DNA from: Blastococcus saxobsidens DD2
GTDB taxonomy: Bacteria; Actinomycetota; Actinomycetes; Mycobacteriales; Geodermatophilaceae
Assembly (NCBI RefSeq): GCF_000284015.1
Contig: NC_016943.1
Span: 4,753,541 to 4,817,540, forward strand
Direction: 5' to 3'
Length of the DNA stretch: 64,000 nt
Of the stretch, positions 7,833 through 16,928 are shown piece by piece. Made by a program: the position numbers and the translations under genes. A model generated the notes under the pieces. It had not been told where the DNA came from, did no database searches, and worked only from the letters and a program-made list of their open reading frames with translations. The first letter of the stretch is position 1, and each line of letters starts with the position of its first letter.

Positions 7833-8507
7833 ATGCGGGTGCTGGTCGTCGAGGACCACGGCAACATGCGCGACGTCCTCGTGCGCGGCCTGACCGAAGC
7901 CGGGCACGCCGTGGACGCCGTCGCCGACGGGCCCGGTGGGCTCGCCCGGGCCGCGACCGGCAGCTACGACGCCGTGGTGCTCGACGTGATGCTCCCCGGC
8001 ATGGACGGCTTCGCCGTCTGCGCGGCGCTGCGCGACCGGCAGGTGTGGACGCCGGTGCTCATGCTCACCGCCCGGGACGCCGTGCCGGACCGGGTGCACG
8101 GGCTGGACGCCGGCGCCGACGACTACCTGGTCAAGCCGTTCGCCTTCACCGAGCTGCTCGGCCGGCTGCGGGCCCTGCAGCGCCGCGGCGCACCGCCACG
8201 GCCGGCGGTGCTCGGCTGCGGCCCGCTCTCCTTGGACCCGGCGGCCCGCGTGGTGCGCTGCGGCGGCCAGGTCGTGGAGCTCTCCCGCCGCGAGTTCACG
8301 CTGCTGGAGTTCCTGCTGCGCCACCCCGGGCACGTGCTCTCCCGGGCACAGATCCTCGAGCACGTCTGGGGCCACGACTACGACGGCCAGTCCAACGTCG
8401 TCGACGTCTACGTGAAGTACCTCCGCGACAAGATCGACCGGCGGTTCGGCCTGGATCTGGTGCAGACCGTGCGCGGCACGGGCTACCGGGTGGCGTGCGC
8501 GGAGTGA
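7833..8507 (+). CDS. OmpR/PhoB-family DNA-binding response regulator
   Basis: A 224-residue two-domain regulator. The receiver has VVEDHGNMR, the phospho-acceptor aspartate in AVVLDVMLPGMDG, the switch threonine in LMLTARD and the lysine in YLVKPFAF. The C-terminal winged helix carries LSRREFTLLEFLLRHPG and the recognition region SNVVDVYVKYLRDKI, ending in the usual VRGTGYRV. The ATG at 7833 is used because receiver homology begins there. Only 22 bases separate it from a CTCATC motif, so the leader is short. It overlaps the sensor kinase gene by GTGA. The pair probably controls the divergent PepSY gene. The stimulus is unknown. Confidence 0.92.
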   Translation: MRVLVVEDHGNMRDVLVRGLTEAGHAVDAVADGPGGLARAATGSYDAVVLDVMLPGMDGFAVCAALRDRQVWTPVLMLTARDAVPDRVHGLDAGADDYLVKPFAFTELLGRLRALQRRGAPPRPAVLGCGPLSLDPAARVVRCGGQVVELSRREFTLLEFLLRHPGHVLSRAQILEHVWGHDYDGQSNVVDVYVKYLRDKIDRRFGLDLVQTVRGTGYRVACAE

Positions 8508-9859
8508 GTGCCGTCTCCCGGCTGCCGATCAGCGTGCGGCTGGCGGCGCTGTCGACCGCCTCGCTCGCCGCACTGCTGGTGCTGGTCGGGGTGGTCGTGC
8601 ACCTGCTGCTCGGCACCGCGCTGCGCGAGGGGGTCGACCAGCGGCTCGCCGATCTGGCGGCCGCCCTGCCGGAGGACCTGGTGGGGCGGGAGGTCGGCGA
8701 GGACGGGCTGGGGCTCGACCTCGACGACCGCACGGTGCAGATCGTCGACGGCGGCCGGGTGGTGGGTGCGGCCGGCGACGACGTGGCCGGCCGGCCGCTG
8801 CTGGCTGCCGCCCCCCTCGCCCGGGCGCGCGACGGTGACGCCGTGCTGCGGACGGTCCGTGCGGACGGCGAGCAGCTGCGCGTCCTCGCCGTCCCGTACG
8901 GGGACGCGGTCGCCGTCGTCGCCACCGAGCTCGAGGAGGTGTCGGACGCCCAGGAGGCGTTCGTCGCCGGGTTCGTGCCGGCCGCCGGCCTGGCCACCGT
9001 GCTCGCCGGGTTCCTCGGCTACGGCATCGCCCGCCGGGGGCTCGCACCGGTCCGGCGGGCGACCGCGGAGGCACTGGCGATCAGCGCGGCCGACCTGTCC
9101 CGACGGCTGTCACCGCCCGCGCACCCGGACGAGGTGGGGCGGCTGGTGCAGACCCTCAACGGGATGCTCGACCGGCTGGCGGCCGCCGTCGCGCGGGAAC
9201 GGGCGTTCACCGCCGACTCCAGCCACGAGCTCCGTACGCCGCTGGCGATCCTCGCCGCGGAGGTGGAGCTGGCCCGCGACCGGTCCGCGGACGAGTCGGT
9301 GCGCCGGGGCCTGGACACCGCACTGGCCGAGGCGGGCCGGCTCTCGGGCCTGGTCGACGACCTGCTGGTGCTGGCCCGGGCCGACACCGGCCACCTGGAG
9401 GCGTCCCGGCCGCTGGACCTGGACGACCTCGTCGACCGGGTGGTCGCCCGGTTCGGCACCCTCGCGACCCGGCGGGGAGTGCGGCTGCGGGCCGAGGGGG
9501 CCGCGGTCGTGCGCGGCGACGCGGCGGGCGTGGAGCGGGCGGTGGCCAACCTCGTCGACAACGCCCTGCGGCACACGCCGGACGGCGGCACCGTGACCGT
9601 CCAGGTGCGCGCCACCGGCCCGGACAGCGCGGAGATCGCCGTGCAGGACACGGGCCCCGGCGTGCCGCCCGACCGGCTGCCGCGGTTGTTCGACCGGTTC
9701 AGCCGCGTGGACGACGCCCGGCACGAGCGGGGCGGCGCCGGCATCGGGCTGGCCATCGTGGCCGCGGTCGCCACCGCGCACGGCGGGGCGGTCACGGCCG
9801 GCAGCGGCCCGGACGGCGGGCTGACCGTCACGATGTCCCTCGGGGCCGGAAACGGCTGA
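8504..9859 (+). CDS. Membrane sensor histidine kinase
   Basis: A 451-residue kinase. One membrane segment is near residues 15-35, followed by an extracytoplasmic region of about 110 residues and a second membrane segment near 150-172. Then come a HAMP domain, the HisKA dimerisation helix with phospho-accepting histidine (ADSSHELRTPLAIL) and an HATPase domain with N box NLVDNALRHTPDG, G1 box VQDTGPGVPPDRLPRLFDRF and G2 box GGAGIGLAIV. It phosphorylates the response regulator encoded just upstream, with which it overlaps (GTGA at 8504). The sensor region has no recognised ligand domain. A GC hairpin follows the stop. Confidence 0.92.
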   Translation: MSAVSRLPISVRLAALSTASLAALLVLVGVVVHLLLGTALREGVDQRLADLAAALPEDLVGREVGEDGLGLDLDDRTVQIVDGGRVVGAAGDDVAGRPLLAAAPLARARDGDAVLRTVRADGEQLRVLAVPYGDAVAVVATELEEVSDAQEAFVAGFVPAAGLATVLAGFLGYGIARRGLAPVRRATAEALAISAADLSRRLSPPAHPDEVGRLVQTLNGMLDRLAAAVARERAFTADSSHELRTPLAILAAEVELARDRSADESVRRGLDTALAEAGRLSGLVDDLLVLARADTGHLEASRPLDLDDLVDRVVARFGTLATRRGVRLRAEGAAVVRGDAAGVERAVANLVDNALRHTPDGGTVTVQVRATGPDSAEIAVQDTGPGVPPDRLPRLFDRFSRVDDARHERGGAGIGLAIVAAVATAHGGAVTAGSGPDGGLTVTMSLGAGNG

Positions 9860-9862
9860 GCG

Positions 9863-9890
9863 GCGGCGGGAGTCGTGCTCCCCCCGCCGC
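9863..9890. terminator. Possible hairpin terminator after kinase gene
   Basis: An 8-bp inverted repeat, gcggcggg at 9863-9870 and its complement at 9883-9890, closes a 12-base loop just after the kinase stop and before the convergent cheW. The loop is long, so confidence is moderate. Confidence 0.4.
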
Positions 9891-9925
9891 TTCGGCGTTC
9901 GTTCCGTCCGCACGACCCGCCTGGG

Positions 9926-10393
9926 TTACGCGCTGACTGCCTTCTGGACGTCCAGGGCCAGCAGCAGCTTCCCGTCGAGCTTGTAGGCGCCCCGGATCAG
10001 GTCGCGCGCCTGGCCCTCGAGGGTGTCCGGCGGTGCCTCGAAGTCGCCGGCGTCCACGTCGACCACGTCGGCGATGGAGTCGACCAGCATGCTGACGGCC
10101 TCACCGTGCAGCCGGACGACGATGACGACGGGGTCGGTGCCCTCCGGCCGCGGCGGCCGGCCGAGACGCTCGCGCAGCTCGATGGCGGTCACCACCTGGC
10201 CACGGAGGTTGATCAGCCCGGCGACGGCGGTCGGGGCGAGCGGCACGCGGGTGAGCTGCTGGCTGCGCAGCACCTCCTGCACGTGCTCGACCTCGATGCC
10301 GTAGAGGTCACCGTCCAGGCGGAAGGTGGCCAGCTGCCCGCTGATGGCGGGGGCTGTGCTCTTGGGGGAGAGGGCACCGGTCGGGGCGGTCAC
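9926..10393 (-). CDS. cheW: CheW chemotaxis coupling protein
   Basis: A 155-residue single CheW domain. Typical landmarks are FRLDGDLYGIEVEHVQEVL, VPLAPTAVAGLINLRGQVV, where the GLINLRGQ motif is diagnostic, and a C-terminal VDVDAGDFEAPPD. It links chemoreceptors to CheA in the polar array. The GTG start lies one base from the cheA stop, so cheA and cheW form one leftward operon. The first 20 residues are a low-complexity Ala/Pro/Ser stretch. Confidence 0.92.
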   Translation of the reverse strand: MTAPTGALSPKSTAPAISGQLATFRLDGDLYGIEVEHVQEVLRSQQLTRVPLAPTAVAGLINLRGQVVTAIELRERLGRPPRPEGTDPVVIVVRLHGEAVSMLVDSIADVVDVDAGDFEAPPDTLEGQARDLIRGAYKLDGKLLLALDVQKAVSA

Positions 10394-10394
10394 G

Positions 10395-12815
10395 TCAGAC
10401 CTCCAGCAGGGAGTCGGAGACGCCGGACGGCGCCGAGGTGGGGTGGAGGGCGGTCGGGTGGGCGAGGGCGGTGGGGCCGGCCGAGTAGAACTGCGGGTCG
10501 GCCGCCAGGATCGCGGCGCGGACGTCGAGCAGCTCGGTGACCTTGTCGCCGAGGACGGCGGAACCGAGCAGGCCCATGTCGTCGATGTCGCTGCGCACTG
10601 CGGCCTCGCCGTCGACGATGTCGAGGATCTCCTCGACCACGATGGCCACGCTGCGCCCGCGGTCGGCGTAGACGATGACCTCCAGCACCTCGCGATCGCT
10701 CTCGCCGTAGGCGCCCAGGTGCCGGTCGAGCCGGACCATCGGCAGGATCGCGCCGCGGTACTGCACCACCTCGCGGTTGCCCACCTTCTCCACCGCCTCG
10801 GTGCGGACCTGCTCGAGGCGGGTGACGGTGTCGAGCGGGATGGCCACCCGGCGGCCGCCGCCGATGGCGGCCAGGAGCATCCGCTGCCGGTCGGTCTCGG
10901 TGGCCGCGGTCTGCAACGAGCCGGCGCGGGCCTCCTGGCGGTCGGTGGTCTCGGTGCGCAGCGCGCGCCGGGCGAGCGCCTGCACGTCGAGGATGAGCGC
11001 GACGGTGCCGTCGCCGAGGACGGTGGCGCCCGAGTAGAGCCCGATCGCCTTGAGCTGGCCGCCGACGGCCTTGACCACGATCTCCTCGGTGTTGATCACC
11101 CGGTCGACGACCAGGCCGAAGCGCCGTCCCTCGGAGCGCAGCACCGCGATGACCACGTGGCCGTCGTGCCGCTCAGAGGTGAGCCCGAGGACGTCGGTGA
11201 GCCGGACCAGCGGCAGCAGCTCGCCGCGCAGCCGGTAGACCGGTGCGCCGCCGACCTCCTCCACCGCGTTGGCGGCCTTCTCGGCGTCCAGGCTGACCAG
11301 CTCCTGCAGGCTGATCTGCGGGATGGCGTACCGGTCGGAGGCGCACTCGACGGTGAGCGCGGGGACGATCGCCAGGGTCAGCGGGATGCGCAGCCGGCAG
11401 ACGGTGCCCACGCCGGCGTCGGACTCGACCTCGATGGTCCCGCCGATGGACTCGATGTTGGTCTTCACGACGTCCATGCCGACGCCGCGGCCGGAGACGT
11501 TGGTAACCGCCGCGGCGGTGGAGAAGCCGGGCAGGAAGATCAGCTGGAGGACGTCCGCCGGGCTCATCCGGTTCAGCGCGTCCTGCGTGAGCAGCCCGCG
11601 CTGCACCGCCTTCGCACCCAGCTTGACCGGGTCGATGCCGGCGCCGTCGTCGGCCACCTCGACCACGACCTGCCCGCTCTCGTGCCGGGCACGCAGGGCC
11701 AGCACGCCCTCGGCCGGCTTGCCCGCCTTCTTGCGGTCCTCGGGGATCTCGATCCCGTGGTCGACCGAGTTGCGCACCAGGTGGGTCAACGGGTCCTTGA
11801 CCGCCTCGAGCAGCGTCTTGTCGAGCTCGGTGTCCCGGCCCTCCATCTCCAGGCGGATCGACTTCTTCAGCTGGAGACCGAGGTCGCGGACGACCCGCGG
11901 CAGCTTGGACCAGATGTGGTCGATGGGCTGCATGCGTGTCTTCATGACGCCCTCCTGCAGCTCGCTGGCGATCAGGTTCAGCCGCTGGGAGGCGCGGATC
12001 AGGTCGGTGTCGGTCTGCCGGGCGACGTTCTGCACGATCTGGTTGCGGGTGAGCACCAGTTCGCCGACGAGCAGCATGAGCTCGTCGAGCAGGTCGACGT
12101 CGACCCGGATCGTGCTGTCGGCGACGGCGCGGCGGGTCTGCCCACCGGCGGCGTCGGGGGCGGCGGCCTCCCCTTCAGGGAGGTCGACGACGGCGGGCTC
12201 GGGCACCGGGTGCTCCTCGGCGGCGGCAGCCGGCTCGACGGTCAGGTCATCGTGCAGATCCTCGACCAGCTGCTCCACGACGGGAGCGGGCTTCGGGGCC
12301 GCCTTGGCGCGCGGCACGCGCTTGGCCGGGGCGGCGGCCTTGGCGGGTGCCTTCGTGGCGGCGGCCTTCGCCGGCGCCTTCCGCGCGGGGGCGGCCGCGG
12401 GTGCGGGCTCGGCGGCCGCGGGAGCCGCGTCGCTCTCCATCGCGGCGCTGATCGCGGCGACGACCGCGGACACGTCGACGCCACCCTCGCCACCGGTCGC
12501 CTCGATCGAGGTCAGCAGCGACCGGACGGTGTCCACCATCTGCAGGAGGACGCTCGTCCGGGTCGGGGTGAGCGCCAGCTCGCCGTCCCGCAGGCGGGAG
12601 AGCATGTTCTCCCCGACGTGGGTGACCTCCTCCAGCCGGTTGAAGGCCAGGAAGCCGCTGGTGCCCTTGATCGTGTGGATGGTCCGGAAGATGCTGGACA
12701 GCCGCTCGCGGGAGTTGGGCTCCTGCTCGAGTGCGACCAGGTCGGTGTCGAGCTGGTCGAGGTTCTCGTGGCTCTCGACGAGGAACTCCTCGACGATGTC
12801 GTCCAGACCGTCCAC
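10395..12815 (-). CDS. cheA: CheA chemotaxis histidine kinase with two CheW-like domains
   Basis: An 806-residue kinase. The HPt domain carries the phosphorylated histidine at H47 (FRTIHTIKGTSGF). Residues 130-180 form a linker rich in Ala, Lys and Pro with repeated APAKAA units. The dimerisation and HATPase domains include NPT-type motifs ELDKTLLEAVKDPLTHLVRN and SGRGVGMDVV (G box). Two consecutive CheW-like regulatory domains follow (first about residues 480-615, second about 635-770), where most CheA proteins have one. A CheY-binding P2 domain is not obvious. The start codon is GTG. Its upstream region has a GCCGATAG element resembling a sigma-28 -10 box. Confidence 0.93.
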   Translation of the reverse strand: MDGLDDIVEEFLVESHENLDQLDTDLVALEQEPNSRERLSSIFRTIHTIKGTSGFLAFNRLEEVTHVGENMLSRLRDGELALTPTRTSVLLQMVDTVRSLLTSIEATGGEGGVDVSAVVAAISAAMESDAAPAAAEPAPAAAPARKAPAKAAATKAPAKAAAPAKRVPRAKAAPKPAPVVEQLVEDLHDDLTVEPAAAAEEHPVPEPAVVDLPEGEAAAPDAAGGQTRRAVADSTIRVDVDLLDELMLLVGELVLTRNQIVQNVARQTDTDLIRASQRLNLIASELQEGVMKTRMQPIDHIWSKLPRVVRDLGLQLKKSIRLEMEGRDTELDKTLLEAVKDPLTHLVRNSVDHGIEIPEDRKKAGKPAEGVLALRARHESGQVVVEVADDGAGIDPVKLGAKAVQRGLLTQDALNRMSPADVLQLIFLPGFSTAAAVTNVSGRGVGMDVVKTNIESIGGTIEVESDAGVGTVCRLRIPLTLAIVPALTVECASDRYAIPQISLQELVSLDAEKAANAVEEVGGAPVYRLRGELLPLVRLTDVLGLTSERHDGHVVIAVLRSEGRRFGLVVDRVINTEEIVVKAVGGQLKAIGLYSGATVLGDGTVALILDVQALARRALRTETTDRQEARAGSLQTAATETDRQRMLLAAIGGGRRVAIPLDTVTRLEQVRTEAVEKVGNREVVQYRGAILPMVRLDRHLGAYGESDREVLEVIVYADRGRSVAIVVEEILDIVDGEAAVRSDIDDMGLLGSAVLGDKVTELLDVRAAILAADPQFYSAGPTALAHPTALHPTSAPSGVSDSLLEV

Positions 12816-12873
12816 TGTGTTGCCTTCTCTCTGGTTGCAAGGGGCGCAGTCGGCCCCATGGGGTCATCGGCAG

Positions 12874-12907
12874 GCCGCCGGCGAGTCCAGGTGAACCCGC
12901 CGGCGGC
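12874..12907. terminator. Hairpin terminator downstream of receptor gene
   Basis: A perfect 10-bp inverted repeat (gccgccggcg at 12874-12883, complement at 12898-12907) with a 14-base loop lies between the receptor stop (12979) and the cheA start (12815), on the path of leftward transcription. It may reduce read-through from the receptor gene into cheA. Confidence 0.5.
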
Positions 12908-12921
12908 GCTCGCCAGTGGTG

Positions 12922-12929
12922 CTATCGGC
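12922..12929 (-). promoter_or_regulatory. Sigma-28-like -10 element upstream of cheA
   Basis: The minus strand reads GCCGATAG here, 7 of 8 matches to the FliA/WhiG -10 box GCCGATAA, about 107 bases before the cheA start. The -35 position 15 bases upstream reads CGGT and does not match TAAA, so this is only a partial promoter signal. Confidence 0.3.
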
Positions 12930-12978
12930 AGTCAGGAGCCCACGACCGACCACCCGGCCGGGGAACGGCCGCTGGGCG

Positions 12979-14592
12979 TCAGTAGGTGAACCTCCCGACG
13001 CTGCTGCGCAGGTCGGCGGCCATCCGGGACAGCTCGTCGACGGCGGTGCGGGTCTGGGTCAGCGCCTGGGTGGTGGAATCCGCCGCGGTCGAGACCCCGG
13101 AGATGTTCTCCGCGATCTGCGTCGTCCCACCGGCGGCCTCCTGCACCGACCGCGACATCTCGTTGGTCGTCGCGGTCTGCTCCTCCACCGCCGAGGCGAT
13201 CGTGGTCTGCCGGTCGGAGATCTGCGCGACGATCTGGCTGATCTCCCCGATCGCCGCCACCGCCGCCGTGGTGTCGCCCTGGATCGCCAGCACCCGGCGG
13301 GCGATGTCCTCGGTCGCCTTCGCCGTCTCCTGCGCCAGCTCCTTCACCTCGTTCGCGACGACCGCGAAGCCCTTGCCGGCCTCGCCGGCACGCGCCGCCT
13401 CGATCGTGGCGTTCAGCGCCAGCAGGTTCGTCTGCTCCGCGATGCTCGTGATCACCTTCACCACGTTGCCGATCTCCGCCGAGGACTCGCCCAGCTTCGC
13501 CACGGTCGCCGTCGTCGTCTCCGCAGCCGTCACCGCACGCGCCGCCACCTCACTGGCCTCCGCCGCGTTGCTGGCGATCTCCCGGATGCTGGCACCCATC
13601 TGCTCCGCGCCGGCGGCGACGGTCTGCACGCTGCGCGAGACCTCCTCCGCCGCCCCGGACACCACACCCGACTGCGCCGAGGTCTCCTCCGCCGACGCCG
13701 AGATCTGCGCCGAGGACGCGCTCAACTCCTCCGACGAGGCGGCAACAGCGTCCGCCGACTCGGCGACGGAACCCAGCACCGTGCGCAGGCTGTCCTGCGC
13801 CGAGGCCAGCGACTGCGCCATCCGCCCCAGCTCGTCGTCCGAGCTGACCTCGGGCCGCACGGTCAGGTCACCCTTGGCCAGCGCGTCCACCGAGGCCTGC
13901 ACCGAGCGGACCGTGCGGACGATCTGCCGGATCACCCACATGGCGAGGGCGCCGGCGGCCAGGATGCCGATGGCCAGGGCGGTCCACAGGGTGTACGTCG
14001 CCGTGGTCGCGAGGTCCTGGCCGGCGGCCGCGTCGGCCTCGGCGTCCTCGGCCTGCCGGGTCTGCTCGGCGCCGAACGCGTCCGACAGCGCCCGTCCGGC
14101 GTCGGCGAGGGGACCGGTGGCCAGCGCCAGCGCTCCGGCCGTGTCACCGGCATCGGCAACCGGGTGGTACTGCTCGTCCACCACCGCGAAGTAGGCGTCG
14201 ATGGCCTCGTGGACCGGCGCGAAGTCGGCCGGATTGCCGAGCGTGCCGACGTAGGTCTCCACCTCCGCCTCGAACTGATCCCGCCGGTCCTGCATGTCGG
14301 CGCGCAGGCTGTCCCGCGTCGCCTGGTCGGCGGGGCCGTAGATGTTGTTGCGGGCACGGATGCCCTGGAACGTGCGCTGCGCCTCGTTGAGCCGGACCAG
14401 GGGCTCGATGGAGTCGGTGTACAGGGTGTCGCCCGCATCGGCGAGCGTGCCGATGCGCTGGACGGCCAGCGTGGTGAGGCCGACCGCGACGAGTGCGAGG
14501 ACGGTCAGCGCTGCGCCGATCTTCAGGCCGACCGGCTTGCTGGCGAACCAGCCGGCGCGCCCGGCGCGTGGCGCGGTGGTGGATGCAGACAT
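12979..14592 (-). CDS. Methyl-accepting chemotaxis protein (intact)
   Basis: A 537-residue chemoreceptor. A cytoplasmic basic start leads into a first membrane segment near residues 25-46. The four-helix-bundle-type sensor region spans roughly 47-203, a second membrane segment about 204-224 and a HAMP domain to about 275. The long coiled-coil signalling domain has the conserved hairpin tip containing [20 protein letters not shown] and [11 protein letters not shown], where CheA and CheW bind. It ends [13 protein letters not shown]. The ligand is unknown. It shares a 95-bp stretch of perfect DNA identity with the broken paralogue at 17000-18608. It is the only full-length receptor gene in the window. 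Confidence 0.92.
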   Translation of the reverse strand: MSASTTAPRAGRAGWFASKPVGLKIGAALTVLALVAVGLTTLAVQRIGTLADAGDTLYTDSIEPLVRLNEAQRTFQGIRARNNIYGPADQATRDSLRADMQDRRDQFEAEVETYVGTLGNPADFAPVHEAIDAYFAVVDEQYHPVADAGDTAGALALATGPLADAGRALSDAFGAEQTRQAEDAEADAAAGQDLATTATYTLWTALAIGILAAGALAMWVIRQIVRTVRSVQASVDALAKGDLTVRPEVSSDDELGRMAQSLASAQDSLRTVLGSVAESADAVAASSEELSASSAQISASAEETSAQSGVVSGAAEEVSRSVQTVAAGAEQMGASIREIASNAAEASEVAARAVTAAETTTATVAKLGESSAEIGNVVKVITSIAEQTNLLALNATIEAARAGEAGKGFAVVANEVKELAQETAKATEDIARRVLAIQGDTTAAVAAIGEISQIVAQISDRQTTIASAVEEQTATTNEMSRSVQEAAGGTTQIAENISGVSTAADSTTQALTQTRTAVDELSRMAADLRSSVGRFTY

Positions 14593-14860
14593 GGTGGTGC
14601 TCCAGGAAGAAAGAGGGTGTTCGGCACCGAACTCGCCCGACGCTCATCGCCGGTCCGGGGCGGTAGTGACAACAGAAATGTAGAGCGGCAATTGGACCGA
14701 GATCGGCCGCAATTCCGGCGTGTCGGCGTCGGCGGGAAGAAAGGTCGGTGACCGGATTCTTCGTGTCGACTTGGCGGCACCGGGTGGCGACCATCGAATG
14801 CGTCGGTGCTGCGACGGAATGACAGGATGACGGAATTGCCCGAGTGATGCGGGGGCAGAG

Positions 14861-14894
14861 AGGCGCGGTGACCGGGAATCCGGTCACCGCGCCT
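14861..14894. terminator. Strong hairpin terminator downstream of receptor fossil
   Basis: A perfect 15-bp inverted repeat (aggcgcggtgaccgg at 14861-14875, complement at 14880-14894) with a four-base loop. It sits on the leftward path just beyond the chemoreceptor gene remnant at 14928-14985, so it looks like the surviving terminator of a lost gene. It now also insulates the intact receptor from transcription entering from the right. Confidence 0.7.
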
Positions 14895-14927
14895 TCGTGC
14901 GATGGAGCTGATGGAGTGCCGGCGGCC

Positions 14928-14985
14928 CAGTAGGTGAAGCCCCCACGGTGGTGCGCAGGTCGGCGGCCGTTCAGGACCGCTCGTG
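14928..14985 (-). pseudogene. Fossil 3' end of a second chemoreceptor gene
   Basis: About 58 bases align with the last codons of the intact receptor (12980-13038), including cagtaggtgaa and the 16-mer gcgcaggtcggcggcc. Read on the minus strand it gives AADLRTTVG, then after a one-base deletion GFTY. The original TGA stop is now TGG, and an in-frame TGA lies upstream, so nothing is translatable. Similarity fades beyond 14985. This is the remains of a deleted receptor gene, seen directly by comparison with the two paralogues in this window. Confidence 0.75.
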
Positions 14986-15016
14986 GGCGCGGCTCCCTCC
15001 CCCGGGGTGGTTCCGC

Positions 15017-15044
15017 TCAACCAGCCGCCCGCAGAGGCCGATTC
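15017..15044 (+). promoter_or_regulatory. Sigma-28-like promoter for GGDEF-EAL gene
   Basis: TCAA at 15017-15020, 16 bases, then GCCGATTC at 15037-15044. This resembles the che operon promoter (TCAA-N15-GCCGATAC) with one extra spacer base. Transcription would begin near 15052, about 43 bases before the ATG. It may tie cyclic-di-GMP turnover to the motility sigma factor. Confidence 0.4.
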
Positions 15045-15094
15045 CGTTCCGGATGCGGGATGTTCCCGGGTCCCCAACGACAGGGGAGAGTGCC

Positions 15095-16885
15095 ATGCGG
15101 CTGGAGTCGTCGCTGCCGCTGATGAGCTTCGAGGAAGCGTGCGCAGAGGTGGTCCGCTACCTCAAGGCGTCCGTTCCCCTCGGGTTCTGGTCGGTCAGCC
15201 GGCAGGAGAACGGGCGGCAGGTCTACGTCTCGGTGCAGGACGACGTGTACGGCCGGACGGTCGGCGATTCCCACGGCTGGTCCGACTCCTACTGCCAGTT
15301 CATGGTGACCGGTGAAGCCCCGCAGATCGCACCTGATGCGATGGCGGTCTCCCCGTTCGCCGCCGCCGGCGTCACCCGGAAGATGCGGATCGGGGCCTAC
15401 GTCGGCGTCCCCATCCGCGCGGGCGACGGCAGCCTCTTCGGCACCATCTGCGGGCTGGACCCGGAGATCCAGCCCGCGAGCCTGCTGGATCACGCACCCG
15501 TGCTCCGGCTCCTCGCCGACCTGCTCGGCCGGGTGCTGGAGGCCGAGGCCCTTCGGGCAGAAGCCGAGGACCGGTCGGTGGAACTGCGCTGGCTCGCCCT
15601 GCACGACCAGCTCACGGGCCTGCCCAACCGGGCGATGTTCCTCGACCGCCTGCAGCACGCGGTGCAGCTGCACCGCCGGGATCACCGGCCGGTGGCGGTC
15701 CTGCTCTTCGACCTGGACGACTTCAAGGCGGTCAACGACCGCCTGGGCCACGCCGCGGGCGACGACCTGCTCGTGCGCGTAGGGGAACGCGTCCTGGGCG
15801 CCCTGCGTGCGGGGGACACCCTGGCTCGGCTCAGCGGGGACGAGTTCGCCGTACTGCTCGAGGACGGCGGCGATCCGCTGGTCACCGGGCGGCGGATCCT
15901 CGCCAGCATGCGCGAGCCGTTCGTGATCGCCCAGGGCAGTGCGCAGGTCACCGCCGCGGTGAGCATGGGCGTGGCAGACCTGGCCGGGCACGACGAACCG
16001 GTCACCGCCGAGGTCCTGCTCAGCCACGCCGACATCGCCATGTACTCCGCGAAGCGGGCCGGCAAGCACCGCATCGCATGCTACGACCCGATCATGACGT
16101 TGCCCGGAGCGCGGGACCTGGCGCTGCGCGGCCCCCTCGAACGAGCGGTCGGCGCGGGCGAGATCGACGTCGTCTACCAGCCGATCATCGAGCTGGTCAG
16201 CGGTGCAGCGGTCGCCTTCGAGGCGCTCGCCCGGTGGCGGCACGACGGCGAGGACATCCCTCCGGACGTGTTCGTGCCGATGGCGGCCCGCGCCGACCTG
16301 CTGCCGGAGCTCACGGCCCACGTGCTCGAGGTGGCAGGCGCCCAACTGGCCCGCTGGTCGGTGGAGGTCGGCCACCGACGGCTGAGGATGAGCGTCAACA
16401 TCCCGCCGGCGATCATCGCCGACCCGGCCTTCCCCGACGCCGTGGCCGGCGTCATCTCCCGGCACGGGCTGGCCCCGGAACAGCTGGTCCTGGAGATCAC
16501 GGAGGACTCCCTGCTGGCGGACCTACCCGTCGCCCGGGCGGTGGCTGCACGCCTCCGGAGCCTCGGCGCGGGGCTGGCGCTGGACGACTTCGGCACCGGA
16601 TACTCCTCGCTGGTGCACCTGCGCGAGATCCCCATGCAGTACCTGAAGATCGACCGCGGCTTCACCGGTGACCTGGACACCAACCCGGTCACGGAGCGGT
16701 TCATGCGCGCGCTGCTGGCCCTGGGCGGTGATCTCGGGCTGGACGTGGTCGTCGAAGGGGTCGAGCGGCCCGAACAGGCCGACGTGCTGCGGCGGCTCGG
16801 CTGCAGGTACGCCCAGGGGTTCCTCTTCGCCCGGCCGGGCCCGGCGGCCACCGGGCTGCCCGCCGCTGACCTGCTGCGCGTCTGA
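15095..16885 (+). CDS. GAF-GGDEF-EAL cyclic-di-GMP enzyme
   Basis: A 596-residue cytoplasmic protein. A GAF-like sensor domain covers about residues 1-150. A GGDEF domain spans 165-330, with the active loop reading SGDEF (247-251) instead of GGDEF and an upstream RAGD inhibitory-site motif (238-241). An EAL domain begins near 345 with FEALARW, then LVLEITED, LDDFGTGYSS and VVEGVE, all typical of active phosphodiesterases. It can therefore break down cyclic-di-GMP and perhaps make it, since SGDEF variants are sometimes active. It lies among receptor genes and probably adjusts the switch between motility and attachment. The ATG at 15095 follows aggggagag. A strong terminator follows. Confidence 0.92.
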   Translation: MRLESSLPLMSFEEACAEVVRYLKASVPLGFWSVSRQENGRQVYVSVQDDVYGRTVGDSHGWSDSYCQFMVTGEAPQIAPDAMAVSPFAAAGVTRKMRIGAYVGVPIRAGDGSLFGTICGLDPEIQPASLLDHAPVLRLLADLLGRVLEAEALRAEAEDRSVELRWLALHDQLTGLPNRAMFLDRLQHAVQLHRRDHRPVAVLLFDLDDFKAVNDRLGHAAGDDLLVRVGERVLGALRAGDTLARLSGDEFAVLLEDGGDPLVTGRRILASMREPFVIAQGSAQVTAAVSMGVADLAGHDEPVTAEVLLSHADIAMYSAKRAGKHRIACYDPIMTLPGARDLALRGPLERAVGAGEIDVVYQPIIELVSGAAVAFEALARWRHDGEDIPPDVFVPMAARADLLPELTAHVLEVAGAQLARWSVEVGHRRLRMSVNIPPAIIADPAFPDAVAGVISRHGLAPEQLVLEITEDSLLADLPVARAVAARLRSLGAGLALDDFGTGYSSLVHLREIPMQYLKIDRGFTGDLDTNPVTERFMRALLALGGDLGLDVVVEGVERPEQADVLRRLGCRYAQGFLFARPGPAATGLPAADLLRV

Positions 16886-16928
16886 GCAGTCGTGGCCGGG
16901 CCGCGGCGGCCATGCCGGGCATGAAGGA

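Noticed and set aside
14593-14860. GCCGATCT upstream of the intact receptor as a sigma-28 promoter
   Set aside because: The -10 match is weaker and no TAAA or TCAA lies 15-16 bases upstream.
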